Shown here: positions 33,408 to 45,559 of the stretch, in pieces
Numbering within the stretch: the stretch's first letter is position 1
Layout of the letters: every line of letters starts with the position of its first letter
Assembly (NCBI GenBank): GCA_947359465.1
Contig: OX375873.1
Span: forward strand, 89,735,978-89,799,977
DNA from: Metellina segmentata
Taxonomy: Eukaryota; Arthropoda; Arachnida; Araneae; Tetragnathidae
DNA length: 64,000 nucleotides
Direction of reading: 5' to 3'
Position numbers and translations under genes: made by a program
Notes under the pieces: model-generated
What the model saw: the letters and a program-made list of their open reading frames with translations, nothing else
Database searches by the model: none
Told to the model about the DNA's origin: nothing

Positions 33408-33482
<75 letters not shown>
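33408..33482. repeat. (AT)n microsatellite
   Basis: About 37 uninterrupted AT dinucleotides. Confidence 0.98.
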
Positions 33483-33485
<3 letters not shown>

Positions 33486-34891
33486 ATTTTTAGGGATTTT
33501 AAGACTCCACCCCCCTAAAATATGAAATGATATCAAGGACCAAAATCCCTCCCCTTTTCATTTTATATCGGTATCATCCCCCAACGAAATTTCACACTAA
33601 AATTCATAAAAACACATTTTTATTTTCTTTTAAATATAAATTTAAAGTGCCTTAAAGAGTGATATCGATATCAATATCCAGCCTCGAGTCACCTCCTCCC
33701 TCATCATAACAATACTGCGAATTTTAGAAATGGGGTTGCGGGGGGGGGGCGCCAAATCATATCGCATCTGCAATAAGTTTCTCTACCACCAAGCAGTTCC
33801 TACAGTTGTCGAAAAACAATCGCTACCTCCCATCTTTACTACTGCAGACCACCTTCAAGGGACCCAAAATCTTTGTGTTTTTTAATTTCCATCCACCGTA
33901 CTTCCCAAACGCCGATGCTTTTATTTTTTAATACCGACTTATTTTTATCGCCATCGGTTCACTCCATCATTCCAGCAGCATTCAATGGCTCTTCGGTAAT
34001 GATCCACGATCCTGTCCTCAAGATATCTCGCATAGTTCTGCTCTTGCATTCATTCTTCCTCGTCTTTGAGAACGCCTATTTTTATCCACCTCGTGATCCC
34101 TTTCATTCCCTCGCATACCTTTACGTCCTATACTTGAGTAATAGTATAATTTTTTAATAAATTGATTTTCTAGTTTTTGAAGTTATTTTGTTAAACGCAT
34201 TTCATTCCCTAATGCAGCGGTATGTGTTAACCCCCATTTGCGTCTATTGCCTATCAAGATCTGATTAACTTTGATGATGACGAGGTAGTCATAAAATATT
34301 GCCGCTTTTTTTTATGATGACGAGATCAAGATCTGGTCAGATTTCTAATGACCAGATATCTCGTGCATCAAGATCTGCTAATGATGGAGTGTTGATAACT
34401 CTGAAATAATAAAAGAACGAAGCTTAAACTGAACGTTTGAGGCGACATGGCGACTTGTCGGGTATCGTTTTAAGTTTTGCGTATGAGAAGGATTTTCAGT
34501 GAGAGAGCAAACAAACCACTGGAAAACAAGGATTTTACTTCTGGTTAACAAAGATGGGGAACACGTACTGGATGCCCGTTCTATTAAAAAATCACTAGCA
34601 CCATCTACATTTCAGAAAAACCTCTCATATAAATTTGAAATCCTCGCACCACATACCTTTATCTCCTGGTGGTTTGTTTTCACTGAAAATCTCTCTCATT
34701 TATCGGTTGCTTTTTTATTTATATTTCAATTATTATTTTTTTTATTTTGTTTTCTACTTTTGGCAACAGTATAAAATTTAGAATACGAGTTAAATTTTTG
34801 TAAATTAAAGTGTAGATCTAATGGACTGATGGGAAGATTTGTAATATGTGTGAAGATGTGATGGCCTCCTGTGACCTGGTTTTATTATAAA
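33483..34891. other. intergenic with palindromic motif block
   Basis: No gene recognised. The block 34240-34390 carries TATCAAGATCTGATTAAC, GATGACGAGATCAAGATCTG and GACCAGATATCTCGTGCATC, members of the dispersed palindromic motif family. Two 90-codon open frames (33873 and 34499) have no motif. Confidence 0.45.
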
Positions 34892-35188
34892 CTAGCCGGC
34901 GTTGCCCGTGGTGTAAGGTATTAAACTGGTGTAAAATTTTCCGCGGATTTCAAATCCGCTGAAGATATATTCAATTTAAAAATTATTTATTTCAAGAAAA
35001 TCATATTTTTAGGTAACAATCTAAAGTAAAATTATCTGCAGATTTCAAATTCGTTGAAATTTTCAATCTATCTTGAGATATTCCGATTTTACGAAAAAAA
35101 CTTAACAATCATAGTCAATAAGTTTTTTTTCCTAGCTCTCATCGCGGAAATGGAATGGGACAGGAAATATACCTGTATCTTTTTTTAA

Positions 35189-35865
35189 GGGGGTCCGGGA
35201 CACAAAAATCGTCAAATTTTCGAAATTTGTTTTTATTATTTTAAGAAATTCTCTGTGTTTTTCTGCTTAAAATGACGTCGAAATCATGTTTCTATCTTCA
35301 TTAGAAATAAAGATATAATAATTTTTTGGTGCGTTGTTTTGAAAATCTAACACTTTTGACAGTTGTTGTCATGGCAACAACATCTGTCTTTAAAACTTTT
35401 AATGCGTTTTTCTCCATGATACATTTTTTCAAGATTTCCTGTATTCAAATTGCTATAAGTCGAAAACCGATAAAGTTTAAGGGTTGAAATTTGAAATATA
35501 TCTTTTTAAAACAATATACTTTATTTATGATTCAGCAAATTTAAAACAAATATTTACTTTAAAAAATATGACTTTTTTAAAAAAAAGTACGTTAAATTTT
35601 CAAACATTTTGTTCAAATATTTTATATTTTTTATTAAATTAATATTTTTTAAAATTGCTGAATTAGAATTAAAGTTTTTAAATTTGTTAATAGTTTACTG
35701 CAAGAATTTTGAAAATTGATCAAGAATATTTTCATTCTTAGCAATTTAAAACAACCCCTCTTTTTTCAAAAATTTTTTAAAAACTTTTGGAAAAAATTTG
35801 TGTTGTGATTTTGCTTATTAGTTAGATGGGTAATCAGTACAAAAAAAAATGTGTCCCGGACCCCC
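35189..35865. mobile_element. TTAA-inserting MITE (piggyBac-like or Kolobok-like)
   Basis: The inverted repeats GGGGGTCCGGGACACA are perfect at both ends and directly flanked by TTAA (35185-35188 and 35866-35869). The 677-bp AT-rich interior has no coding frame. TTAA targets occur in piggyBac and Kolobok, and the ends alone do not decide between them. Confidence 0.85.
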
Positions 35866-35957
35866 TTAACGCGAATGGCAAAAAATATAATCTGTTTTTT
35901 ATTTCTGAAAAGAGAAAGTTCACGTGACGTTACAATCTCTTGCGAAAATATAAAAGA

Positions 35958-37582
35958 CTAGCAAAATACCCGACCTTACTCGGTTTGAATTGGTTTACTC
36001 TAGATTGAAGAGATAATCAAAATATATAATGACTTACGTTTTTTGTAGAATAAAAATTTATTTTAACATCTTTCACCATCTTTATATTTTCTACAACTTA
36101 CTTTGGACACAAATCCTACACATGCATATCCATTCATGTAATACATTTCACATACATCGCACAATTGCTGTATGACAAAGCTACAAAATGACGAAAGGTG
36201 ATACTAAGGTTACTACTATAAAAGACGATTTTGAGGGAGATTTGCAATTCCCTTTCTTAAGTTATTTTCATGTTCAACTCAATTAATTAAAATAACGATT
36301 TACGGCGAGTGCTCTCGCACTCATAGTCAACAAAACAATATTTTTTTACTTGTGGCACTCTTGCCTCCGGTATGCGACATTGTGAAATTTTGCAATCTTC
36401 TCCTGTCATTATTACAACGAATTTTTTAATGTTGGAAAAAGTTCCAGTTTGGATTAATAAAGATTATTATTATTTCAAAAACGGCATTATTCTTTAAATA
36501 ACGGCATTATTCTTTAAATAACGGCATTATTCTTTCAATAATGGCATAACTACACTTAAAATTTACTGAAAATTTATACTGACTTACCTAACATTTTTAA
36601 ATCTAATACTTTGTGGTGCTGTTGCGTGTGATGAGAAGGAAAACACATTTATTAAAATAATAAATATTTAAAACAGGAAACAGCGAAGTAAAACAATATA
36701 AAAGATGTCGCAAAAAATTGTTCTAAAGATATTAATTTGTGATTCAATTTGATCTCTTGATCTCGCACAGTTGCCACAACTTACAACTAAAAGTGTACAA
36801 AATTTAGAATTGTGAAATTAATTCAGAGCGAAAGAATCAGAAAAAATATCACTGCTCGCGCGATCTTGTTCCTTCTCGTTTCATTGAAAAATATCGTCTG
36901 TCCCAAATATTCGGAAATCGTTTTCATTGCGCAAAGAATAAAAATAAGACTCGAAATAAATGAAGTATCAGAGATGAAATTCCATTAAAAAAAATAATTT
37001 TTTTGAAGAATAATTACTTTTCAGCATTACTGGTAAAGCAAATGAAAGTAATCGTAATACTCAAACTACATTCCAATTTTTCGAAAACTACCAAATTGTA
37101 GCTGATTTAAGTATACTTACTCAGGTGTTTTAGCATGAAACTCAACTAAATATAACAATAAAGAAATGTTTAATATTGCATTCACTAAACTAATAGATAA
37201 TGTATAAAATAAAGCACATTGTAATCAAATATCTGGAATACAATTCATGTGATGTCTACACAAACACACAAACACAAAATCGAGCATAGAACAGAAAGAC
37301 GGATAGACAGACTTTCGCAACCAATGCCACTCACTAAATGAAGATAAGTACTCACTGTATGCAAATTTCCATGAAAATATCTTAAACCGCGTGGACGTGT
37401 ATAGGGCACAACATACACACACACAGACAGACAGACAGACACCAAACCATAGATTCTAAGTCTATGCACCAAACGAGAAAAAGGCGGATTCGGCATCAGA
37501 AGGGTCCAAAACGGATAGAAAACTTGAAATGGGTCGAAAATACTGAATGTACAAACAAACACTCCATTCTTATTTATATAGA
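35958..37582 (-). mobile_element. non-autonomous Helitron, family 3
   Basis: The minus-strand 5' end is TCTATATAAATAAGAATGGA and the 3' end is AAGGTCGGGTATTTTGCTAG followed by T. The insertion is between A and T. A GTCTGTCTGTCTGTCTGTGT stretch follows the 5' region, as in other Helitrons of this type. Minus-strand open frames near 37245-37562 reflect this low-complexity stretch and are not genes. Confidence 0.85.
36481..36550 (+). repeat. 20-bp tandem repeat
   Basis: Three copies of ACGGCATTATTCTTTAAATA plus a partial fourth, inside the family-3 Helitron. Confidence 0.9.
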
Positions 37583-38339
37583 TATATTGAATTTAAAAAT
37601 TATTTATTTAAAGAAAATCATATTTATAGGTATCGTTTCTAAAATGAAATTTTCTATTTAAAATCCGTTGAAATTTTTACTCTATCTTTAATGGTCTAGC
37701 TAGGAGATAGAAAAAGAACTACAAAACTAAAGTTAAAACTTTATTTTTTATCCTCTGCTGGAAAATCCTTCTTCTGTGCAAAATGAAAACGGAAACGGGA
37801 AAAATAAATTTAGAATCTGTCATATCTTTATGCGGTTGCCATTCCAAAAAATACAATACTAATTAAATTTTATTAAATTCATTAAAAATGTTCTAGATTG
37901 AATTTTAAAATTCGCCGCGAACCAAAAATTTCAAAAAATTTGGACTACCTGTATGCCTAATCTCATTGCTGTAAGTGCCATAGAATCGTCAGTATTTTGC
38001 GGCAAGAAACAAACAAACAAACACTTCCTTTTATAATAGTAGAGACAAGCTAAACACCGGAAGGATTTTACTCCCTATCATTACGTACGGATTACGTTCT
38101 ACCTACTCCAAAAACGCTCAGGGGTGGCCAGCCTTTTACATACAATGCGTCAAATTTTTTCACATACGAGTTCAAATGCGCCATACAACTCAAGCACCTT
38201 TTCTACCTTCTTACTTTCATTGGTCTCCTGGCATATCCTTAATAACCTTTTTAATAATAGTATGTTAAAGACATAATTAACATTTTAAATGATTTAATTA
38301 TTGTATATAAAACCATCTATTACAGCACGTAAACATAAC

Positions 38340-40119
38340 TTATCATTTGTGAAACTTTTGAGCCTGTTTGTATTTCGCTAGTTCTTCAATGTTTGGTGTT
38401 AAATTTGTTGCAGAAAGCAGCAGAAAATTCTTCAAATTTGAATCAGTCATTCCCGACCTCGTTTTACTTTTAATAATTTTCATGGATGAAAATGCTTGTT
38501 CAGATCAATATGTCGTTCCGAAACGACATATATAATTTTTTGCAAATTTTTTTAGGTCTGGAAAATATTCACAGGGTAATGAACGCCAGAATTTACTCAT
38601 GTCAAAAGCATTTTGATCTGAAAAAATCTCATCAAATTTCATTTTTAATAGTGAATTTGTTTTTAAATCAAAAAGTTCTAATTATATGTTACTAGGCATC
38701 TGCATTACGTTTTGGTCACAAAGTTAAAATGGGTTTATAAATGCGAGCCTGCAGTTTTGTTCTTTAGCCAAATCATGAAAACGACTTACAAATGACTTAA
38801 CTTTACTTTACTTTTACAATATATTTGGTCAAAGTGTTATTATCCGCACCACATTCACTCTGCTCTTTAAAGAGTGAAAATTGACTCAAATCCTGATTTT
38901 CTAACTGCACTGAAGAGTTTTTAATTCCATTTTAAATGAATTGATGGTATTTATTAAGCTAGTAAATAATTTATTCTTTCCTTGTAGTTTCGAAATTAGA
39001 TCATTGAGATGTCTAGTAACATCAACTAAAAATGTCAAATAAAATAGCCAGGTAGCTCATTTACCTGTTCTAAAAAATTATATATACACAGCGTTTTTCA
39101 AATTTCCAAAAACTACTCAGAACCTGTCCTCTAGAAAGCCAGCTCACCTCAAAATGTAGGATAAGTTCACCATATTCCGAATATAACAATTGACAACATT
39201 ATCTGAATTCTCGTCGGTTTAATGCTCTTGCTCTAATTTAATTCACACATTTCACAACCGGTAACATAAGATGCTGCATTTGTAAAGTTTTTCCACATAG
39301 TGCCTTTTGGTGTATAATGCAGTGATATTTTAGTGCTGGACGATTAAAACATTTCTAAAACATAGTTGTAGTGTCATTGTTTTTACCTATCATTGACGCT
39401 ACCTGAGTTTTCTTGGCATGATTTTACTTTTTCAACTATGTCTAATCCTCTTGTTTTACCGTGTAATGACTCCAGACTGGCAAGTTCTTCATAGACATTA
39501 AAATTTAGCATCAATTCCTCTAAAAAATGCTTAACTGGGCTACATCACATATGTCCGTTGATTCATCCAAAGCTAGATAAAAGAATGGACCAGAATGGAC
39601 AAGGTCTTCCAGTTGCTGAGATACATCCGGAGAGAGTTCTTCGATACGTCTCGTAACTGTATGCCTTGATATAGCAATTTCGTCTGCTTTCCTTTCAATA
39701 CCTTTATTACCAAGATGGGGTGCAAATATTTGGAGACAAGACTTAACAATTTCTTCTCAGTCAAAAAAAGTTTTTTCTTTTTTCGCCAATGCTAAAGTTA
39801 TTTCATAAGACGTTTCTGTCATTGCCAAGTCTTCACAACTTACTTAGCAAAAAGATTTTCTCTTCTGATACTTCCATTTTCTTAATCACGCATTATTATC
39901 GTAACTCAGACCCAAGAACAAGCTTCAATTTTCCTTCTATGTTAACCTGATGCTTGGTTTTAAAGTGTCTATTAAGATCATGTCTTCTATTATGTGAAAA
40001 AGTACTTTCACAAACTATTCAAACGGTTTTCCTGATGGACTTGCTATAAATAACAGTTTATATTCCCACTGTTCATTAAATTCACGCTTACTATCACTTT
40101 CTGCGCTTCTTTTGCTCAT
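38340..40119 (-). pseudogene. hAT transposase pseudogene, GTF2IRD2-like
   Basis: The minus-strand ATG at 40119 gives MSKRSAESDSKREFNEQWEY, the typical start of GTF2IRD2/SCAND3-type transposases. Further down come YEITLALAKKEKTFFD, then EIAISRHTVTRRIEELSPDV, then FFYLALDESTDICDVAQL (the LDESTD landmark containing the first catalytic Asp). From 39500 to 38340 only scattered similarity remains, with stops throughout. It is inactive. A Harbinger inserted 15 bp upstream of its ATG. Confidence 0.85.
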
Positions 40120-40134
40120 TTTCTTTCGCACTAA

Positions 40135-41859
40135 GGCCACGTTCACATGGAGTTTTTCTAACGTGCGTTTTCGAAAAGTCCATGTGAACACCCATTTGAG
40201 CGTTTTGCAAGGTCGGCTTTTCTTAAGCATTAAAATATGTTTTTTATTCCTCCAATTCAAATTTCTATCTTTGCGGTGATTGAAGATAGAGTGAAAATTT
40301 CAACGGATTTCAAATCTGCGTAAAATTCTATGCCAGATTGATACCAAAAAGAAAATGTTCTTCATAAAAAATAAATCTTCTGAAGTAAAAACTAATCTTT
40401 TTGCGAAACGCATTTGGCTTGGACTTCTTTTCGGGTCGAAAAAGTGGTGTGAAGCAGAAAAGAAAAATTGACGCTGGAAAATTTGAAATCACTTAAACGT
40501 AGGATTCGTGCTTATCCACTCGGATCGTAAATATGTAATTTCCATCATGGAAGCTGAACAAGTAACTTGTCTTTGGTTTTTGTATCGTCCCTATAAGCGA
40601 CAATTGAAAAAACAAAGGAGATATTGGGTACATCCAATTTTTGTGACAAATTAACACACGGGATGTTTACGACTTTGTATCTTAAACTGAGGGAGTACGA
40701 ACCAAAGTTTTTTTTAATTATTTTAGAATGTCGTTAAATTGTTGTTTGATGATTTGCTGGAGGCGAGATAAGGGATATCTGCTCATGTGAGAACGTTGTC
40801 AGGGATGCCATTTCACTGGAAGAAAAACTAGTTATAACGTTGATACATAATTCAGATATAGTATTGTTTGTATGGCTGAAAATGAATGTTTAATTTAGAG
40901 AGGTTCGAATTTTCAAAAATTAAATTGAAATATTTAATTTTCTTTTTGTCATGGAATTATATTTTCATCATTCAAAATTTTATATCCTTACTTGTTCAAG
41001 TTTTTGTGTTCCCCAGGTCATTTAAAAAGCTACGATTTCCATGCCAGCGATGCTATATTACAATGGGAGAAAATTCCTAATTATTTTTTCTCTAATTGGG
41101 AAATACAATTCGAAAAAATGAATAGCAAGGTTCCTGTGTTGTTGGATCTTCCCGATTTACGCATCTGTATTTTCGTTTGGAATAAGTTTTTATTTTCTAA
41201 ATTCTATTTTAGGTAATTTATATTATTTTTAAATTTACCTTCATAAACAAAGAATGATTTTTTATACCTTAAACTAATGTAATAAATTTTTAGACCAATA
41301 CGTGTTTTTTCCTATTGTATTATTTGTAAACAATATTTGCACTTCTGACATCAAACTAAATATTTTTGTGTTTACTCTAAAACTTATCTTAATTTTCTTC
41401 AAATAAATAGGCGTATTTTTTTTATACTCCACAGTTTAAACAAAGTGAATTGTTTTGATGATGTAGCATCAAAATACAGAAGTATGATATATAAGGATCA
41501 CATCAAAAATATTATTTAAATTATTACAGTGTATGTAATTTGTAAGAATATTTTCAACATTTAAAAACTTTCTATTTGTGTTTCTCTATGTTCATTTTTT
41601 TCTGAATGTCTATGCTCTTATTCTTCCGAGAGAACTGAAAATTAATGTGTGATTACGCGTAGGAGAGAAAAATTGCTTTTAAATCTAAAGAAAACTTTAG
41701 GATGAGGTATCCCTTAAATAGTTACTTTTAAAATCTAAAACATATTTTAATGCTTAAAAAAAAAGCCGACCTTGCAAAACGCTCAAATGGGTGTTCACAT
41801 GGACTTCTCGAAAACGCGCGTTGTAACGCGCGTTAGAAAAACTCCATGTGAACGTGGCC
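40135..41859 (+). mobile_element. PIF/Harbinger element
   Basis: Long inverted repeats (about 90 bp; outer part GGCCACGTTCACATGGAGTT) end at 41859. TAA duplications flank it (40132-40134 and 41860-41862). It encodes a transposase relic at 40547. A patch of Helitron family-2 sequence (about 40290-40345, TTTCAACGGATTTCAAATCT) lies inside. Confidence 0.9.
40547..40845 (+). pseudogene. HARBI1-like transposase N-terminal relic
   Basis: MEAEQVTCLWFLYRPYKRQL is followed by KKQRRYWVHPIFVTN, the RR-WVHP motif near the start of PIF/Harbinger nucleases. After stops and shifts, CFDDLLEA-like and ISAHVR...DAISLEEKLVIT-like segments (about 40745-40845) continue the family pattern. The catalytic part is absent. 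Confidence 0.75.
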
Positions 41860-41899
41860 TAAGAAGGCTGTACGAATTGAACTGTGAGCACACCAGAGA

Positions 41900-42785
41900 A
41901 GAAGCGGCTCAATCCCATGATAGTACTTTACGAAAGTCCAACTTGATTGGCTAGTTTCACGGGCTTGGCTTCACTTGGATATCTCGCCAATCTGATTGTT
42001 GCAGTAACCATTTGATTTTGAATATGCGCGTTGTTTCGTAGAAATACAATACATACACACTAGCGCCTCAGCGTACAGCGTAAGTGTCCGACAAGTTGAC
42101 TCTGATTTGCTCCTCATATATATGTTGTATGGTTGTTGTTAGTAGTATTTCTTGCCAACTTATATTAAGGGTACTTATACTTTAAAGAGCTTCTTTTCGT
42201 GAAGCAACGATGGTCTAATGGCTAAAGTCACCCACCTTCAGATTAGAGTCGGCAGCGGAGATGACTTCCCGAGTTCGAACCCAGTTGTCGGAGAAATTTT
42301 CAGATCCTCCAAATTATTTTAAAATAATTCCAATTTAATTCCTTTTCATTCTAATTTACTTTTCCTAATTTTTAATACCCTTTTCATATTTTTCCAAGCT
42401 TTCGTTGATTTTACATAAATAATCTAAGAACCACTCCTGAACTCACAACCAGCTGATATTTTTCCGCCCCTCTGCCGTCCCCTTTGCTTTAGGATGATGG
42501 TGTCGTATCCACAGCTGGCTTAGGACCATTCTGATGTAACAAAAAGCATACATAAAACACTAACTTATATAATTATTAACTTATATAATAAAAGGATACA
42601 ATTTTCGGCTCCCACCTCTACCTACCCATAGCCATGGATCTGAAAAGAAAAGAAGAAAGCAGAAAGGAAGAGATAAATCGCCAACAACTATAAACCTTGA
42701 TGACATACGTATCTAGGTCATGTGATCCGATTAGCCAATCAAGTTGGACTTGCGTAAAGTACTATCATGGGATTGAGGCGCCTGT
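41900..42785 (+). mobile_element. MULE-like non-autonomous element with tRNA-like segment
   Basis: It has the same inverted repeats and interior as 23696-24469 but in the opposite orientation. The 9-bp flanks are CACCAGAGA (41891-41899) and CACTAGAGA (42786-42794), an 8/9 match. Removing it rejoins the hAT tip CAGAGATGGGCG. Confidence 0.85.
42203..42292 (+). repeat. tRNA-like segment in the MULE-like element
   Basis: An A-box-like GATGGTCTAATGGCTAAAGT and a B box GAGTTCGAACCC (42269-42280). The stems are imperfect, so it is tRNA-derived and not a tRNA gene. Confidence 0.65.
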
Positions 42786-42974
42786 CACTAGAGATGGGCG
42801 ATCCGCTCAGGAGCTGACTCTTTGAGTCAGCTCTCTTGACGGAGTGAGCGAGCGCTGATTCGTCAAAAAATAGCTATAGCTCTTTTTAACCAATCAGGGC
42901 TGAAGAGCGGTAACTCTTTTTTAACGAATCAGCGCTTCCACTCTCGAAGAGTCATTTCCGCATGCGATCACCAG

Positions 42975-43115
42975 CTCAGTGATTCTTTTGGGAGTTGATT
43001 CTTTGGGAGTTGATTCTTTTCGGAGTTGATTCTTTACGAGAGTTGGCTCTTTCGAAGAATCATTTCCGCATTCGATCGTTTGCGCTCACTGATTCTTTTG
43101 GGAGTTGATTCTTTT
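42975..43115 (+). repeat. hAT subterminal repeats
   Basis: GGGAGTTGATTCTTT and close variants occur at least five times (42990, 43005, 43021, 43095 and nearby), with GAAGA(G/A)TCATTTCCGCAT repeated at 42943 and 43056. They are probably transposase-binding repeats near the hAT end. Confidence 0.75.
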
Positions 43116-45559
43116 GAGATTGAACTCTTTGGCTCTTTTCGATAACTATCGCTCTCGAAGAGTCAATTCCGCATTCGTTCTTTTGCGCTCCCTAGCTTTT
43201 TGTTACTTTTTTGAAGTTTCAAATTTTTAAATATCTATGTATTATCATAAATGTTATTTTTTAAAATTTAATTCAATTTTAGATTGAAAGGGTGTTTTTA
43301 CGGCTTAAGTCATATCACGCCTTTTAGCACTAATTAAAACTAGTCTTAAGGTTGTTATTAAAACATATTCTAACAGTTATTATGTTATTCACTTAACATT
43401 AATATAATAATAACCTTGATTTCTCGGGAGTGATATCATTTTAATAAAGCTACACAAAATTAAATTAAACGTAACTCGTTTTTATTGCATTGCCTTCACA
43501 AAACAAGGCGTTTTGAAAATATTTTATTAAAAGACAGGGAGGGGACTTGGATTTTGAAAATCTTTGGGACAACGAGTATTCGAGGGTATTATATACCTAT
43601 ATCTTAAAATAAATAGTTAAAAATCTTAAGTACTTCAATAAATTATTAATATTTTTATTATATGATTTTAAAATATCATTTAAATTGTTAGGAAGTCTCA
43701 TTTGGTAACTAAGTGGTTTTAGAAAGAAATCTTAATGTATCCAAACACGTCCAAGACACTTTTTTTAAATGTGGTATAGAAACATTTTAATGATATTTTT
43801 ATGTTTTGTGTTTTAAACAATAGCAATGGGCTATAAATATTAAAAGTATAAATTAATAATTTTGTAAAAATATGATAATTATGTGAAATTTTAAAGAAAT
43901 GTGTCAAAAACTTCAAATGTGCTACATGAAAATCTATTCAACCAATTTGAAAAATGATGCTACCAAAATAAACTACATGCATATTTCTAGGGAATGAACT
44001 AGAATAAAAGGATATTTAAATAAACAACAATTTTACAAGTGATTGAAAAATGAATAGAAGATTTTTTATAGTTTTACAGTCCTACTTCTTAAATAAATAG
44101 TAATAATTTAGAAACTTTTGAACTCAGCATAATTATTCTAGTTCATTCACTTGACAACATTATAAATAACAAACTCTCAAAAGTTTACTAGAATCCAGTT
44201 ATAAGTTTTTGTATTATAACATTTGAAGTGAAGAAATAATGCAAAAATATTAATTTAGAGTTAAAGGTAGTTTCAAGTGCATCGCTTGCTCCCTTGCGTT
44301 TTCTCTTTGTGTTAACAATTTTGTTCTTCCTTCTCTTTAAAAAAGTTCACTCCATTTCCAAAAGAGAAACCATTTAAATATTTGAAAAAACTTTCTAAAA
44401 TTATATTTGCAAAAAAAAGTAAGGTTTAAATTTAGATTTTGCCATGTTTTTGGCCTTTTAATGGCCATTTCCAGTGTTTTCCATTCTTACTTCTTGTTTT
44501 CCCGCCTTGATTAAAATCTTAATACTTCTTCAAGTAATTAACAGAGAAAAAATTAAATATGTTTTGGAAAGTCAAATAAATACTCTATCCAATAAAATCG
44601 AAAACTTTTTTAGAATTCTTGGTCAAAAATGAGATTTTTAACGTGTTTGGATATTTTAATTGCTACTTCTGTAATCTCAACGGGTTCATGACGGGAATTA
44701 CAAAAGTAGAAGTGTCCTCAAAGTAATTTATTCTTTATGGACAATTTCAAAGTTTTTGAATTGACATGGTTTTGGGCCATCTTATGCCTTAGCAATTAAA
44801 TTTTACAGCTTAGCAGCCCTATGCTGCAATGCCTATCGTCCTCGTGCCCCGTCTCCCTCCTTTAGTTGATTTTAGAGGTAAACTGCGCAATTGCTGGATG
44901 AGTGAGTGTTTCAAGTGTTGTGTGCGTGGGTGTTTCAAGCACGCTTGGCGCCTCTTCGTCTGGACACATGCGCTCACGTGACAACGAGGGATGTTCGATG
45001 GCCCAAACATATTGTATACATTTCGATGTGTTATATACATTATTATATAACTCAAAGGAGCGGTGAGTCATCAAAAAGAGCTAGCTCTTTTTAGTGAGTG
45101 AGCGGTTCCGATCCGATCCCTGAAAAGAGTCATTTTCCCCATCACTAGTGAGCACACGGGTATTGAAAATATGAAGTTGTTACATATTTCCTATGCGTGT
45201 TTACATTACTATTTCCTGTGAGTGTTTATATTACTGATTTCTGTGTTTACATTACTGCTCAGTTAATTTTGTCTGATGCAATCCTTGTCTCGCGCAATTC
45301 ATTGAGCCAATTGCCTGTGTCTCTGGCTGATCATATCGTTCTCATGCTTGTCTGTTGCGATGGCTATTTATAATTATTAAATGTCTTGTTGAACTTTAGA
45401 GTGCAATTGTATTTCTATATTACAAGACATAACAGAAGATAGATTCTCTCAGTTATAGCGCTAACTTAATAAAAAAAATTCGCGCAAGAATGTAATGTGC
45501 CACTTGTTATCATCTGATGCACCCTGTTTGGCGCATGCGCCACAGGTTGGCCACCCATG

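Larger units (their letters stand above)
34892..38044 (-). mobile_element. Helitron, family 2, with nested TTAA MITE and third-family Helitron
   Basis: The minus-strand 5' end TCTCTACTATTATAAAAGGA is at 38044. The 3' end is at 34892, where the plus strand reads CTAGCCGGCGTTGCCCGTGG. Removing the insertions 35189-35865 and 35958-37582 restores continuity with the copy at 57190-59032 (TTGCGAAAATATAAAAG joining ATATTGAATTTAAAAATT). Confidence 0.88.
41894..45147. mobile_element. hAT element with subterminal repeats, split by a MULE-like element
   Basis: The left tip CAGAGATGGGCG is cut by the MULE-like insertion after CAGAGA. The right tip read inward is TAGTGATGGGGAAAATGACT. The direct repeat GTGAGCACAC flanks it (41884-41893 and 45148-45157). 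Both ends are rich in AGAGTC / GATTCTTT subterminal motifs. I saw no transposase frame. Confidence 0.82.
38119..45559 (-). mobile_element. hAT element (GTF2IRD2-like type) holding three nested elements
   Basis: The left tip CAGGGGTGGCCAGCC and the right tip, read inward, CATGGGTGGCCAACC enclose a minus-strand transposase relic. Inserted inside are a Harbinger (40135-41859) and another hAT (41894-45147), which itself holds a MULE-like element. The flanks share only CGCT, so the target duplication is lost or the pairing is imperfect. Confidence 0.7.

Noticed and set aside
33408..33482. AT-rich stretch as a replication origin
   Set aside because: It is a plain dinucleotide microsatellite, and nothing else supports an origin.
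36481..36550. Short regular repeats resembling an array
   Set aside because: A plain 20-bp tandem repeat without spacers, inside a Helitron.
37245..37562. A 105-codon cysteine-rich secreted protein on the minus strand
   Set aside because: It is produced by GTCT/GTGT low-complexity sequence inside a Helitron. The apparent Cys-Val pattern follows from the repeat.
42203..42292. A functional tRNA gene
   Set aside because: The A and B boxes are recognisable, but the acceptor and anticodon stems do not pair well, and the same segment is inside another copy of the same transposon.
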